Assembly: GCA_010645155.1 (NCBI GenBank)
Contig: CM021323.1
Coordinates: forward strand, 9,848,448-9,912,447
From: Tigriopus japonicus
Lineage: Eukaryota > Arthropoda > Copepoda > Harpacticoida > Harpacticidae
Reading direction: 5' to 3'
Length of the DNA: 64,000 nt
Within the stretch, counting starts at the first letter, position 1, and each line of letters begins with the position of its first letter. Under the pieces are notes generated by a model. It ran no database searches and had not been told where the DNA came from. It saw nothing but the letters and a program-made list of their open reading frames with translations. Both the position numbers and the translations under genes were made by a program. Of the stretch, positions 1 to 12,659 are shown piece after piece.

Positions 1-160
1 TTCTCGTCGTACGCTTCGAAGCCATTCAAAATGAGACTCTCAAGGACGAACGACACGTTTTTAAAAGCTTGGACTAACCACAATGAGGTTCATGTTCATG
101 GCGGGGAGAATAAAACAATGAAGAGGCAGGAATTTCATAACGCCAAGATAGAGTAGCTCT

Positions 161-166
161 TTTATT
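161..166 (-). terminator. Polyadenylation signal AATAAA downstream of the RasGAP gene
   Basis: TTTATT on the plus strand reads AATAAA on the minus strand, about 425 nt beyond the RasGAP stop codon. It is the best polyadenylation signal between that stop and the left edge of the window. Use is inferred. Confidence 0.4.
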
Positions 167-588
167 TTATCATTAATCTCTTTCGTGTCAAAAATGAATC
201 AATTAATTTTCCAATTTTCTTCAGCATTGGAATACTAATAGGTAGTCTTTGTTCATCTTCGATCACATATATAAATGAATCTTGTTGTGCAGGCAGATGG
301 GTCAGAAAGTAGCGTACATAAAAATTAGAGGAAAAACAACCCTTTTCCCGGTTTCTTCACATTCCATAACAACGTAGACAAATGGGAGAAAGAACAACCT
401 TTGGGATGCGTGGGAAAAAGAGCACAAAACAACAAAACACTCAAGTTTCTGGCTTCTTAACGAAACTCGCAAGAATTTCAATGAAATGAATTCACACTCT
501 GGAAAACTCAACTTAAAGCAATCAAGGGTATAAATAAATTTGTCTGTGCGGGGCCAGCACTTATTTGTAGCATCTCAAAGAGAAAGAC

Positions 589-3500
589 TCAGATCGGTGT
601 CGAGTGAAGAGAATCTAAAAGCTCCTCCACCGTTTTGGGCGTTTCTTGGACCACATTATTCGTTGTCCTTCGCGTAGGAAGGGTATTACTCGTGAAAGTT
701 TCTCGACCTTTGGATCTGGGTTCTGACAATCTTCGATCACTTGTGGTTGAAATAGAAGAATTCGCGGTCGTCGTCGAAGTGCTAGTAGTAACAGTGTGAT
801 TATTGGTCCCGTCACAATCAGCCATGACCAAGCCACCTTTGAGTTTCTCTCCCAGGCGATTCAGCTCTTGAACAAGTCGCTCATTGGCTGTGTCCAAGGC
901 GGCAATCTTCTTTTGTTGCATCAAGATCATTCTCTCCTTCTCACCTCGATCTCCATCCATGTCCACGTGATCACGTCGAAGTTGGTCCTCTTCGTTCACT
1001 AGTCGGTTCACCATTTCACGAACCGAGTTTTCATCCCTCTGCACCGGACTCGAGCTACTCGAGTACTCTTGATGCTCAAGCTTCCGTTCAGTTTCAATCA
1101 ATTTGATCTGGAGGGTTTCCATGGCATTCCGGAGCTCCATGATCTCATGCTCGTAGTCGGAGAAGGACTTGGCATTCAATTGGGTTCGAGAAATGCCCCC
1201 ACGGTGAACGCCCTTGTGTCGTCCATGGGTGGAGTAGCCTCCAACTCCACCGGTAACAGGGCGTGGCAAGGTGTGGCTGGTACACTTTGGAGTAGACGTT
1301 GCATCACTCTGACACTGACTAGAGTAAGTGGAATCGTCACTTGAATCGGTATCGTCCAAGGACATGGTGGACATCTTGGCTCGCCGCAATGGTAGATCTG
1401 TGGCGTGTTTGTGCCGATGTGGCCCTAATATGGCCGACGACGATGAAGAGGAAGCCGAGCTTTTGGTCGACCACATTCTACCTTTCATTTGTGCTCCAGG
1501 ACTCGGGGTCAACGATGTTGATGATGAGGTATCAGACGAGAGAGAAATTCCAGCCTCGGGCTTGGCAAAAATGATGGAAGCGGAAGACTTATTATTGCTG
1601 CCAGAGTGCTGGGGTATTGGGTGCGAGAATGTGGTTGTGTTTCGCTCATTGTTTCCATTAGCTTTGGGTCGTTTGGGCAAGGTCCAAGACCACGTGAAAG
1701 TAGACTTTTGTTGAGGATTACCAATCGGAGTGTGCTCCCCTTGGGCCTGGCGGAGTGACGTCAATGTTGGCTGACTAATCTGTTGGAGTTGGTTGATTGT
1801 TGGACGATGAAGAATGTTGTTAATATCATCTAACAACTCCCGCAGCCTCAGGGCTTTGGCATTATCACTGGGGATCTTTGCAATGTTTTCAAACAAAATG
1901 CAGTGCAGGCAACTTAAATGCTTTCCCAAATCTGTCTTCTCAAGCGGCGAGGACAGGTTTGGAATCCATCCATCCTCAGCAAGGGGACTCGAGATCTGGT
2001 GCAGAAAGCTCTTCATGGGCCCGCTCTCCTCATCCAAAAAGGAGTTGAGGAACTCCATGGAGTTTTCTTTTCCCTCATAGCGTGTGAAATTGGCCAAAGT
2101 TTGCAAGGTCTTGGCAATGAGAGTTAAGTTCCGATTGGCTCGTTTTGACGGGTACTCATCAGTCAAGTTAAATAGACTTGGCGAGAGAATGGCTGGACAG
2201 AGGTAGCGAAGGAAAATACACGAAGAGATGAGGTTGTCGCCCACCTCGGGCTTACCCACGTGTTGCAAATATTGGCGTATCTTGTAGAAGCATCGTTGCA
2301 ATTGGATCGGAAAGTAGGAGTAGCTCTTGGCAATCCGACTCCACACTTGCTTTACCGCTTTTTGCAGATTGGCACGATTTGTGCGAAGTTCCTCAGGATC
2401 GCTCACTTTAATTGGATCGACCTCTAGATCTTGATCGTTGAGAAGTCTTTCGGTGATCACACTCTGTAAGGTGCTTTGGAGATAACGTTGGCCAACCAAT
2501 TTAATGTAGGACTCCATAGCCTTGGTGGCGATGGAATTCCCGCGGAATGTGAGATGCTCGTTTTCAATGTTCGAAATCTCGTCCACAACAATCTCGGCCA
2601 AGACATCCTCGGCAATGTCCTCACCATGGAACACGTTCATGAGAGAAAGCGACAATTCTTCCTTTACTTTCACACTAATGTTGGGCTCAAATAACTTGCA
2701 AATCGACTTGTACTCATCCTTCAGGAAGTAGAGAAAGTCCTCGTAATCCCTGAGCGGCAGGATATCAACACTTTGGAACTGACACTTGAGTCGGATACTT
2801 GGCGATTCTCTTCGTGAGGATTTATCGACGGGGTGCCACTTCTCTTGTGCATATCTCGATTGTATGGATGCAATGGAGATTTTGACCCTTCCAACCGGTT
2901 TCTTCGGCTTCTTACGATTGCCCTTGTCTTTATGAATATGCAAGCTGATCTTGTCCGTCTGAGGCAGATCCTTGAACTCGAAATGCTCGCCCCAAAAGCA
3001 CATGCCATCCATTTTCTTGGACGAGGTCCGGGCATAAAGCTTGTCATCCACATGGATCTCAACGTAATACTTCTTATTGTCACGAAGGCCCTTGACCTCA
3101 AGCACCACCAGCTTAAGGCAATTGTCCGTTCGTCGTCGATCCTCAGTGAGCATGAGCGTCTTCTTCAGGCTCTGAATCCATTCATCGCGTTCTTTGGCAT
3201 TTTGACATGAAAAGTATCTTGTGGTCCCACTGGATGTGTAGGTGATTTGAAACCAGGTGTCCTGGCCGATAATGGACGGATGCACAGGCTGGATGGTGAT
3301 GTCTTCAGCATTCAAGCGAAGACGATCAACCAGGCTCTAAAATTTGAGAGAGGGAGAGAAAGAAAGAGAAAATTTAGTCCCTGTTCGTTTACTAGACAAT
3401 GAATGGTAAGCTTTTAACGTGTGATCTAAGAAAAAGAAATCTCCTGTTGAAGCAAATTATCCTCCAAGTCTTATTTTCTGTAGGTTCTTTTACATTGAGA

Positions 3501-6081
3501 CCGAGAGCCATCTCCAGGGTTGAGTGCAGCCATGTCAATACCAGGGTAACGGTTATTAGAAGCTGAATTTGTACTGACTACAAAATCGAACAGAATAGGC
3601 GTGACATCTTCATCAAAGTCCGCGACAAATGACGCTAGAAATCAAGTTTGGAGAGTGGCACTAGCACTACTCACTTGTGGTGATGGCATTTTCTTGTTTA
3701 CGCTCAGCCATGCATGCCCTCCGACTTCCTAAACTCTAGGCACAGACAAAAACCATGCTCGAAGAAGCAACCAACTCACTCCAGCCAACTTCAATCCACT
3801 TCCTCGTTCTCTTCCGAATTCAATCTCCGCCTTCTCGGCTTTAAAGTTCTCCTCACTTCAATTCGCTCATTTGTCAAATGTCACGGACTCTTTCAAGTGC
3901 AAATGAGTAACTTCATTTGCCACCAAAGGCTTCACAGCGAGTTTTTCATCCGTCATGTATAATATTTATACAAGATCTCAGAGATTCTTGCGCTCTATTA
4001 ACTTTTCTTTTTCTCCTCGATCCGATTTCATCGTTCAGATGATATCGCACACCAAATCCGAAATAAATGGATTCAGAACCGCAATTATTATTAGCGTGAA
4101 AATGTACTCACGCTCCACTGTCCTACATGCAAGGAAGGAAACAAAAGCTTCAAAATACGGGACTGTCTAAGCTATTCAGTTGCTCTTTCAACCAGACACG
4201 GGCGAAGCTCTCTCCGTGTCTCTTCATCTAGGCAAGTAGTTCACTAATGGATCATAACGTTCTCGACCAAGTCTGAAGTCTGTCATTTGAAGTTCTGAGA
4301 GTTTGAAATGGAAATAATTGCTTCGCGTGTTCAAAAGGTATAAAATGGCAGATTTCAATGAAACGCGTTCAAACAACTAAACTAACGCATGAAGGTCCTT
4401 CATATATGATTCATATTTGGGTAGTTGACATGGAGAAAAACATACGCTATGTCGGTTTTTCTTGATGTGAGGGCAACTGTGCCACATGGTTTTTAGAAAG
4501 GGAATGCCGAAATGGAAGTGCAGTGATATTGTCAAACATCAATTTGAAGAACAGATTTATTACCAAAAAAAGACACTCACATTTACGACATCCATATGCT
4601 GGGATCACACAACAGCAAAAACACCCCGCAAACCCTAACTAGGGCTAGGACTTAATGGCCATCTTTCACAGCAACAGCTGATGACAGATAGCGAGGAGTT
4701 TATCAGTTTCAACAGATAAATCTAGTGTGGTATGAGTCAGTTTGCTCAATCTGATTCATTCAAGTAAGAGCCCCTTGATTATAATTTAACTCGTTTACAG
4801 ATTACACTGTGGAGTTCTTGTAAAAGAAACGGTAGGAACACACGTTGACTCTTTTTCTGCAATGAACCCTTGCTTTATCTTGTGTTCTTTAACAAAGCAA
4901 GGTAAACAAGAATCCATTTGGCTGTCGTGACTCATCTCATACGTCATATATCACTTGCCAATATGCATTTAATTGCCATTGTGGCGAACGAAGCAATCAA
5001 TCATTATTTGTAAAAAAATAGGTTTTCCATTTGCCACGAAATATTATTTCAAATCTGTAAAAGAGTGTATTCTCGAAAAAAGGTATTGCTTGAACGTCGC
5101 TCTTGTATTAATTATTTATGCTGACAGGAGAGCTCGTGTTGTGCGAGAGTTTAGATTTGCGACAGGAAAGAAAATAATGCACCTTACGAAATTGGGTTAA
5201 AACAACTCTTAACGAGGACATTTCGATCCAGATCAAGCTGGCTGAAAGTGTTCGTGATGATGCCAGATTCTTGCATCTCACTCAAGAACTTTACGACATT
5301 GGGAACTTATCCTTGGGACAAGTACTTGTGAGTGGAGAATAAATAAGCGGTCCAAAGTTTGCGAAGCGTCAAACAAAAGCTTTGCAATTTACTCAAGTTT
5401 GAAATTGTCTCCAGACGAGTCTCCCCCAACAGATGGAAATCCCTAGGAGGTCAGTGGTCAGTCAGGAATTATTCAAATCATGGACAGTCACATTTTTTCT
5501 TCTTTCAATTTACTCCTGAACACCCCCCGTTGTCAAGGCCACTTTTGTAATGAAATAGCCGCTTCGACCTTCTCATGAAAAACGGGGTCTAGATATGTCT
5601 GCGCCAACAAAACTGATAGCTCTGCTCGTCAACTCTACTGAAAGGAAGATTTTCGATTTCAATCCACTCCTATACATATACATCCAATGACCATGACAGC
5701 GAAAAGAGCTTTTCGGGGAAATTTCATTCTTCATTTCTACCTTGACCCGGCATCAATTCAGAATCTATCCTGTCTACGCCGAAAAACTTGCCGTTTCGTT
5801 TGTTATGTTTAGCTAATCTGAATATTGGATCGGCAATGCACTTTCGCTCAACCCTTCAAGCTCTTTAGGCCTTGAGGAAAATAATGACAAGAGGAAAGGG
5901 TAAATAGAGCCTTCCTTACCTGTGTGGATTTGATGAGCTCGTAGCTTTGTCCGGAGTTGTTGGACAACGACATGGCTGAAGCCATCACACCCCCTGATGA
6001 TCCACCACTTTGACCCAAGCTCCGTCGCTTGGTCAGATTCAGGTCCATGATACTCAGAGAGCGCCAACGGCTCTCCCTCAT
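589..6081 (-). CDS. RasGAP of the SynGAP/DAB2IP/RASAL2 family (two exons: 6081-5920 and 3336-589)
   Basis: Stimulates GTP hydrolysis on Ras-type GTPases at the membrane. The big exon is open from a TTTTAG acceptor (exon start 3336) to a TGA at 589 and encodes the C-terminal half of a PH domain (begins SLVDRLRLNAEDITI), a C2 domain (around KYYVEIHVDDKLYARTSS), the RasGAP domain with the arginine finger in FRGNSIATK and the FLRYLCPAI motif, then a Ser/Thr-rich tail and coiled coil as in family members. No ATG opens this exon, so an upstream exon is required. The exon at 6081-5920 starts with ATG, has an in-frame TAA eight codons upstream, and ends CAG|GTAAGG in phase 0, matching the phase-0 acceptor. 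Joined length is 969 aa. The N-terminal half of the PH domain is absent, so longer isoforms with other first exons are possible. Family assignment is strong; the exon join is inference. Confidence 0.87.
3337..5919. other. Proposed RasGAP intron, non-coding
   Basis: This 2.6-kb stretch has GT-AG borders on the minus strand and no recognisable domain. The only coding-like piece is a 54-codon plus-strand open frame at 5178-5342, listed separately. Confidence 0.6.
5178..5342 (+). other. Short coding-like open frame inside the RasGAP intron
   Basis: This frame runs between TAA at 5175 and TAA at 5340 without a start codon. Its composition is protein-like (for example LAESVRDDARFLHLTQELYD), and an AATAAA overlaps the stop. 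GTGAGT near its end could also be a splice donor. I do not recognise it; it may be a gene or transposon remnant, or chance. Confidence 0.2.
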
Positions 6082-6416
6082 GCCCTTTTCGGACGGTTAG
6101 ACCACTTTTTGCCGTTGGTTCAAGACACTGACGTTTTCATCCATCAGGCTGGCAGAAGTTGGTAGATGCAGTACTAAAAGCAGCACTTGGGCGGTGTTCT
6201 TCATTCGGCACACATACACACTGATGTCGAGATGGAGAAAGTCGCACTGGAAATGAATTCTATTTTCTTGCTTTTAGCACCGGAAATGAGCTGAAGACGT
6301 GGAGTAAAACAACTTGAATTTTGTTCACCTCCTCAAACTCAAGTTTTTACTTCTTCTTCGTCTTGATGATAACACTGAGTCGTTGCACGCACTGATCAAG
6401 CAAAAGTTTTGTTGCC

Positions 6417-6650
6417 ATGAACTCAAAGTTCTTTTCTCTTGAGAGGGAGGTCTGTTCCCCCTACACCGTTGATGATGTTTGGGATGAATATCAAGCTTTC
6501 AGAGAAAAAAGAAAGTGTCAATTCAAGTCTTGTAAGCGACAAGTCCCGTTAGAAGATCAAAGAACCCCCAAAAGATCTCGTTTGGATCCAATATTTAACA
6601 CCAAAGAGAATGAACTTGATCTTCAAGCAATCGGCAGACAAGTGGAATAA
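6417..6650 (+). CDS. Hypothetical small protein, 77 aa
   Basis: An ATG-to-TAA frame of 77 codons, divergent from the RasGAP first exon and about 335 bp upstream of it. The product is basic and hydrophilic (FREKRKCQFKSCKRQVPLED), with no signal peptide or membrane segment and no family I recognise. GTAAGC inside the frame could be a splice donor, in which case this would be a first exon. It could also be a chance ORF. Confidence 0.28.
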   Translation: MNSKFFSLEREVCSPYTVDDVWDEYQAFREKRKCQFKSCKRQVPLEDQRTPKRSRLDPIFNTKENELDLQAIGRQVE

Positions 6651-7104
6651 GGCAAAACTGCGGCGGAAATTGATAAGGGATTTTCTCGCCTTGTTCTTTT
6701 CCAAGTCACAAAAACTCCCGGAATGAACAGTTGTCAGAGTGTCTGTCTTGTCCGATAACTCTAACACGAGTTAATATTCAAATCTTCACACTTGGGAGTG
6801 AATCACCATTGGAATTGTTATGATGTGAACGAGGCAGTCAACGTGGAGGGTGGCAGCAACTCGAACCACTACCAAGATCCCTACCTAAATTCAAACTGAG
6901 ATCTCTGAGCAATAACACCACTCCACACCTACCTCCAAAGTCCTAGCTAACCCAGAGAGGGGGAGCACAACGACAGAGGAAACTGAACCCGAGGATTGAG
7001 GAGGAGAGGGTGCTGCTCCTCCTCCTCCTCCTTCATAGAACTCCACAGAAAGAGGAGGCAGAGGAGTAGAGGGCAATCAACAGAACGACCGACCGAGGAC
7101 TCAA

Positions 7105-7309
7105 ATGGAGGTGAGGACGAGCACGCCTTCCCATTCCAAGCTTCACAAGATAGTTCACCTGCCCGAGGAAAACTCTAACGAACTTAGCTCCATGGACAAT
7201 CTACCTTCCTCCATACAATCCAACAGATCAGTCCGTTCATTCAGTTTCAGAACACTCGCTTCTAAAACTTCCGAGGAGCTCTTTGAATCCAATCGGCGGG
7301 CCAACAAGG
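7105..7309 (+). other. Candidate first coding exon of an unidentified plus-strand gene
   Basis: ATG at 7105 follows a CT/GA-rich leader (6990-7100) and opens a 97-codon frame rich in Ser, Glu and Arg. A weak phase-1 donor, AAG G|GTGATT at 7309/7310, would match the phase-1 acceptor of the candidate exon at 10057. An overlapping minus-strand frame (7155-7502) is equally long, so strand is uncertain. Product not recognised. Confidence 0.2.
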
Positions 7310-10056
7310 GTGATTCTTTGTGTGTGAAGCACACACACACAGGCACATCGATGGCTAAGGTGTTAAGGGCGCTTTGGACGAACACCAAGCACCCATGATG
7401 AGGGTCCCAGGGATGAGTAGGACGGGGTCCCTTTGGGATTTTGGTACCTGAGCTTTGGTATCCCTCTATGGCAAGCCCCATTGATTGGCAGCACGACGGC
7501 ATGCCGTCACAGCTCCAGCACCACTTTGAAAGGATACCGTGGTTTCAAACCAAAGTAGCCAAAGCAAACTAGTGATGCTGGATGGTGGCGGAGCTAAGTT
7601 GCCAATCAGGGCGATGGTAATCTAATTCTTGGGTAACCCAATGGCTTGTCAATATTGGAACAAAGAATGTTACTGGTGATTGTGTGGTTTTTTTGTTGCT
7701 GGAGGAAATCGTATCGCAATAAGTGTTAAAAGTATCGACTGCTGAAATATGTTAGAAGATTTAAAACCCAAACTTCTCTGTGTGTTCTTTCGTTTTGGTT
7801 AAGGTCAATGTTGAAAAGTTCAATAGTCAAGCTAATGAAGAGTTATTGCAATGGGCATCATAATAATGATATTTGTTCCGTTCAAATACAAGACAAGTTT
7901 CATTTGAAAAAGAGTACATCCAACTTGGCAGCACTGCTCTTTCTCTCTCTATTTCCCTTGTGACTTGCGCATCTGATCAGGGAGACTAGAATTTGCCCTC
8001 TTTGTTCGAATCCAAACTTACCAAGTAAACATAACACGCAACATTTGGGTATAAAAATCATAAAAGACATTAGAAATCAAATGTTTTACTCGATATTTTT
8101 TTTGTTTTTAGAAAGAATATTCTGGCTGACAACAACTTCATCAAGAATCAAAGAGAGGAGCGAAGAAGCTCAAATAACCAATTTATCTCCAAAAGCAGTC
8201 ACTCTGTTTCTTGCCAATTGGCCGTATTCCATCCGAGCCAGTTCGGCAATCAACGGACCCAACCAGGAGTTTTGTACCGTGTCGGACAAAAAAGATTGAA
8301 CTTGAAAGAAAAATATCGGGACTTACTGAATACCGATTACCTCCAATGATGACTAAGCTTCTCTAAACATTTAAGGACTACTGCTTTAGTCAGACCAAAA
8401 CAAATAATAAGCACTATCGGAAATTTTCGCAACAATTGGTAAACTGAAGTACGTCCTGGATGTCTGGAAAGCCGACCGAGAACCTCATTATCGAAGAATG
8501 AAGATTGCAGAGAGTTGGAAATGGGTGCATGTACAGGAAATCGATTCTCATTTGCATATCTCTGTCAGCATTCTGCACCTCTTGCTTACTTCCCTTTCCA
8601 TTGGCCTATAAACTCGTTGCTGGAAAAAGAGCACAATTCCCCTTTGTTGCGCTGGAGGATTACTCTTGTTCTGCGGGCTTTGGGCTTTACTTGGATCTGA
8701 TTAAAAATGCAATAGAGTCGATCCATTTGGTAACACAAATCTTGCAGCAAGGCGCACAACAACACCGACAAAGAAAAAACATAACTCTGAAGGTACGTAC
8801 GTGGGTAGGGAATGGTCGTGAATCAGTTCATGGAGCAACTCTGAGATTGAATGCCGAAATTTGAGCTCCAAAGAAGGCACTCCTGATGTGTTGAAATTTA
8901 ATGTGTGTGCGTGTTCAAATCCGTTTTGGCAAGAAGTTCAATTGGCAAGTCGACAAATACGGGAATACTTCTCATGGAAGATGGAAAAGAAATGAGGCCA
9001 CACTAACGGGCAAACTCTTTGATTTGAACAGATTTACATTCAAAGACCCATGCCACTTGAAGGAATTTTTTTTGCTTTTCAAATCCGATTCACTTCGAGA
9101 GGCGACTCACATTTTCACTGCGATGAAACTATTATACGTTGTTTATGCGTACTATTACACTCTCTTCACGATACTACTTCTAAGGGTACATTTTCAACGC
9201 TTGCCAAAAAAAATGATTAGATACACACCTTGAATGAAAGAGTAAATCATAATAAAAGGGTAAATTACAGGTGTTTAACAACGCTTCTTTTAGAATATTG
9301 TTCCTTTATATGTATGATCAAATATTTATTATATATGTATTATAAGTATGAATAAATTTATTTATACTTGAACATGCTAACCAAAACATTTTCAAGAGCC
9401 AGAAAGTACTCGGCTCAAGATGTGGAGAAAAGTAGATTGTCCCATATCTAACGGGTATCTCCAAACCCCATTCATTATCAATACAAAAAAGTGCTTGATG
9501 ATGATGAAGATGATACAAGGATCTAAGTTGGTGGCCATCGATTAAACAGATGATGCCTTTCTTTAGACCCGGCATAAGCCTGGATGGCTGCCATCTGTGG
9601 TCGAATTTGAGCTCTCCAAATCTGTCGTGAAGTTCAATCCGACCATTAGTAGCCTCAAAAGCACATGACTTCGTTCAAAACGCAACCATTCGACACAAGC
9701 ACGCACTCAGAAAGGCTAAATACAAATACAGACCTCACCAAGATCGTTGAAAGAAGTTTAAATTTGTTGTGTTTAGATTGGAAAAACACGCAAATCCTTT
9801 GCGAAGCAAGCTTAACCTTTAAAAAGAAAACACAAAGAAAGGATGCAACTCTGTGGTGTTTTTCCGCTGAGCCAAACTGATTCAAAGCGAGATACCCTGG
9901 TATTTTACACCCTCTCTTCAGCTGCTTAGAATTTGAGCAATGTTTGGACCCCAAGGGCCGATTCTTTCCACTTTCAGGCACTCACTCACTCGAGGGGGTG
10001 AAGAAGAGTAGTTGACCATAAACTAAACAAACAGATTGATGAGAAATAAATTCCAG

Positions 10057-10234
10057 TGTTATCGTCCGACTCGAACCCTTATCCACAGATATACTGTATC
10101 TGGGAGGACTTTGGCAGTCACAATTTCCTACCAGTTCAATCGTTTGGCAAGGATGTGCCTTCCATCAACAATGGAAAGGAAGCCGTGAATCGAGGAAATG
10201 TTGACATGGATATTGGGATGAGCAATTTACCGAT
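10057..10234 (+). other. Candidate internal coding exon, plus strand
   Basis: Bounded by AATTCCAG|TG (acceptor, phase 1) and CCGAT|GTAAGT (strong donor, phase 2). The enclosed frame is open for 58 codons and protein-like (PYPQIYCIWEDFGSHNFLPV). Two acceptors follow closely: 10272/10273, which would make a 38-nt intron, and 10518/10519, where an acidic frame opens to a TAG at 10642, although its open frame does not match the phase of this donor. No domain recognised. Confidence 0.28.
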
Positions 10235-10518
10235 GTAAGTATGTATACATGGGCGTATGTACCTTCATTCAGTCTTGAAACAATTGAGTTGGATGCATGC
10301 CTAAAGCCAGAGACTCGTGTTTCAATTTGCTGCATTAGAGCTATATAATTGATGGTACGAGGGGAGCTGAGGACGCAGTAGGTCAAAATAGACAGAGAAT
10401 GATTGGAGTTTGTGCTTGGACATGTTCCAGAAACGATTTTAACACATTTCGCAATCGCTAAGTGGTCAAGACTATTAATCTTGGAGCCTGTGGAGCGAGG
10501 GGGTTTGTTTGTTTCCAG

Positions 10519-10644
10519 ATTCTTGTCCGGAGAATCGAGGCATTGAACGAGGGGGAGAATGCAAATGATGATTTTCCTGAGGAAGCAGATCATTTAATTG
10601 TCACAATGGAAGAATCTCTCAATTTTAAGATGACCCTGTCTTAG
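10519..10644 (+). other. Candidate terminal coding exon, plus strand
   Basis: TTTGTTTCCAG|ATTC is a good acceptor, and the phase-0 frame after it is open and acidic (EALNEGENANDDFPEEADHL) to a TAG. The phase disagrees with the donor at 10234, so an intermediate exon or another partner would be needed. Function unknown. Confidence 0.22.
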
Positions 10645-12396
10645 AGAAGGATTTGAGTTTTGTTTTCTCCGTCATATTCTCAAATTAAGAAAGTTTTGCT
10701 TTACCGACCGCAGAGGTAAGGGAGTAGTTTAGGTGCTTTAATCTTGGAAATGTCACAGTTATATCTTATTTGAGAGCTTGTGGCCGTCGAAAGAGGAGGC
10801 AGTGAGAATTGCAATTCTGAAAAATGGCTTATAATTAGAAACCGAGCATATGACAAAAGTCGATAACTTCTTTTCTAGAGCCGCAAGTCAAGGGTATTGT
10901 CATTTCTGACAAGATAGTTCATTGACAATGGGGAAGATTTTTGATGATGTACTAGTTTGAGTAAAGACAAATGTTACCAAGACAATTGCTTCCGGTTCTG
11001 TTGGGCCAAAAGGCCCCGAGAAACAAGATACAGATATCCTTGGATTCAGTCAGGAGTAGTCATGGATACATCTGTTGATAGTGAGTAACAAAACCGAGCA
11101 ACTTGACAGAAATGCCCTCCAAATGGTGCTATAATGAAATGCTTGAAATCCATGCTTAGGTGAAATTGCGAGTTTACCAACAAATTTCTCCTCGTCTATT
11201 CATTTTGAGACATGTACCATACGGCCAAGTCATCGAGCAGGACCTTAATAGGAACTTCAATCTATCACTATCTCGATAAATCAATCTTCTTGATCTCTTC
11301 CAGAAGGTCGTGCAAGTCTCTCAAGTATCTGATTTGAAATTTACGCACCTGCAGGATTGGCTGTTTTTTCGCACTTGAACAATTGACTGAAGGTATCAGG
11401 CCATGTGACAGACCCGCTCCTATGAAATTGTTTGGTAGTAGGAGTGTATGTAGTAAGCTGTCCAGTTATTCTATCTGATTGAGCAATTGTTCTCAGACAA
11501 AACCGAGTGATTCGCTCATTGATAACATTGTTCAGATTTTTTTCAAGATTACTCCAGTCCTCACAGTTTTCAAGGTTCCTCTTGTCCCTTTGCCATTGTA
11601 TTCCTTCTTCATCTCCAGCTTCGGTCAGTCACACATAAAAACGGGAAGTTCATGGACAACACTTTGGTCCCATCTTCGCCGCTTTTGGTCTTTTTTTCAT
11701 CTAATCTTTCTAGTGGCGATCCTTGGCAGGTGTTTTATTTCTCCTATTTAGGGATGGAGAGGCTCTAATGAGTCCCTCCGATGCTGGCGATGATTGGTTT
11801 TTCCCGAAGTTGCCCCTCGAAACAAAAGAAACTATCCACCTGCCGCAAAACCAACGCCCTCTACCTAGCTATCGTCTGTTTGTCTGACCATAAATTTATA
11901 ATAAGAACCGACTTCCCGCACTCTTAAAGAACCTCAGATAAGTGCGAACCGTCTGAAACCCCTTTACCAGCAAATCTAGCTAAATGATGGTGTAATATAT
12001 TATCACGGCCCTAATTCTATAGCTCTCGTACTTCCATACACGAGTTTTTTTTCCATGACTGGGCTAAGTTTCCGAGGATTTTGAAGGTGGACTTATGGCT
12101 TCATCCTGTTTACATTGTTCAATGAGCCAATAACCACCTGTCCGTCCGGCTTTCTTGCTCTCGTCTCTGAAGTGAGCATCCAGTTTCCTGTTCAAAATGT
12201 CGATCCCGTCACCCACTGGAAAATGATAGCATCATTCAGGATATGATCGCGAATCTCTCGCCTAAGTTTGGTGAGATATCATTTTACACTGTGTCAAGTA
12301 CGCGAGGTGAAGTGAACCTTGCAGGCTTCTTAATCTGAACAAGGTCGACCTTAGAAAGTGCTCCATAAGGGATAGATCGAGATATCCACTTGTTTC

Positions 12397-12656
12397 AGGA
12401 ACAAAGGGGTGAGGTAAGCGAGATGCTCTCTGAAAACGCATCCCCTTCATTCTCTAGGACGAAAACGTTTTCAATCCTTAGCCACAGAAAGACCCCCCTT
12501 TGCTTCTCCAGTGTGACTGAAGCTCAAATGGCCATTGGAAGTTCAGGGCGAAGCTCAATGTTGAAGCAAAGCCTGCACAACGAAGAAGATCAAGCGTCGC
12601 GTCAGTCATCTGTTTGGGAGGGGTCATGGCTTATGGGCAAGGATTTTGAATTTTAA
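12397..12656 (+). other. Candidate terminal coding exon, Ser-rich
   Basis: CTTGTTTCAG|GAA is an acceptor-like border. The phase-0 frame is open for 86 codons to a TAA and is rich in Ser, Glu and Lys. It may belong with the candidate exons at 7105-10644, or be chance. No homology recognised. Confidence 0.2.
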
Positions 12657-12659
12657 GCT

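Noticed and set aside
615..3210. Numerous ORFs overlapping the RasGAP exon on both strands
   Set aside because: They lie in other frames of a well-supported coding exon and show no domain.
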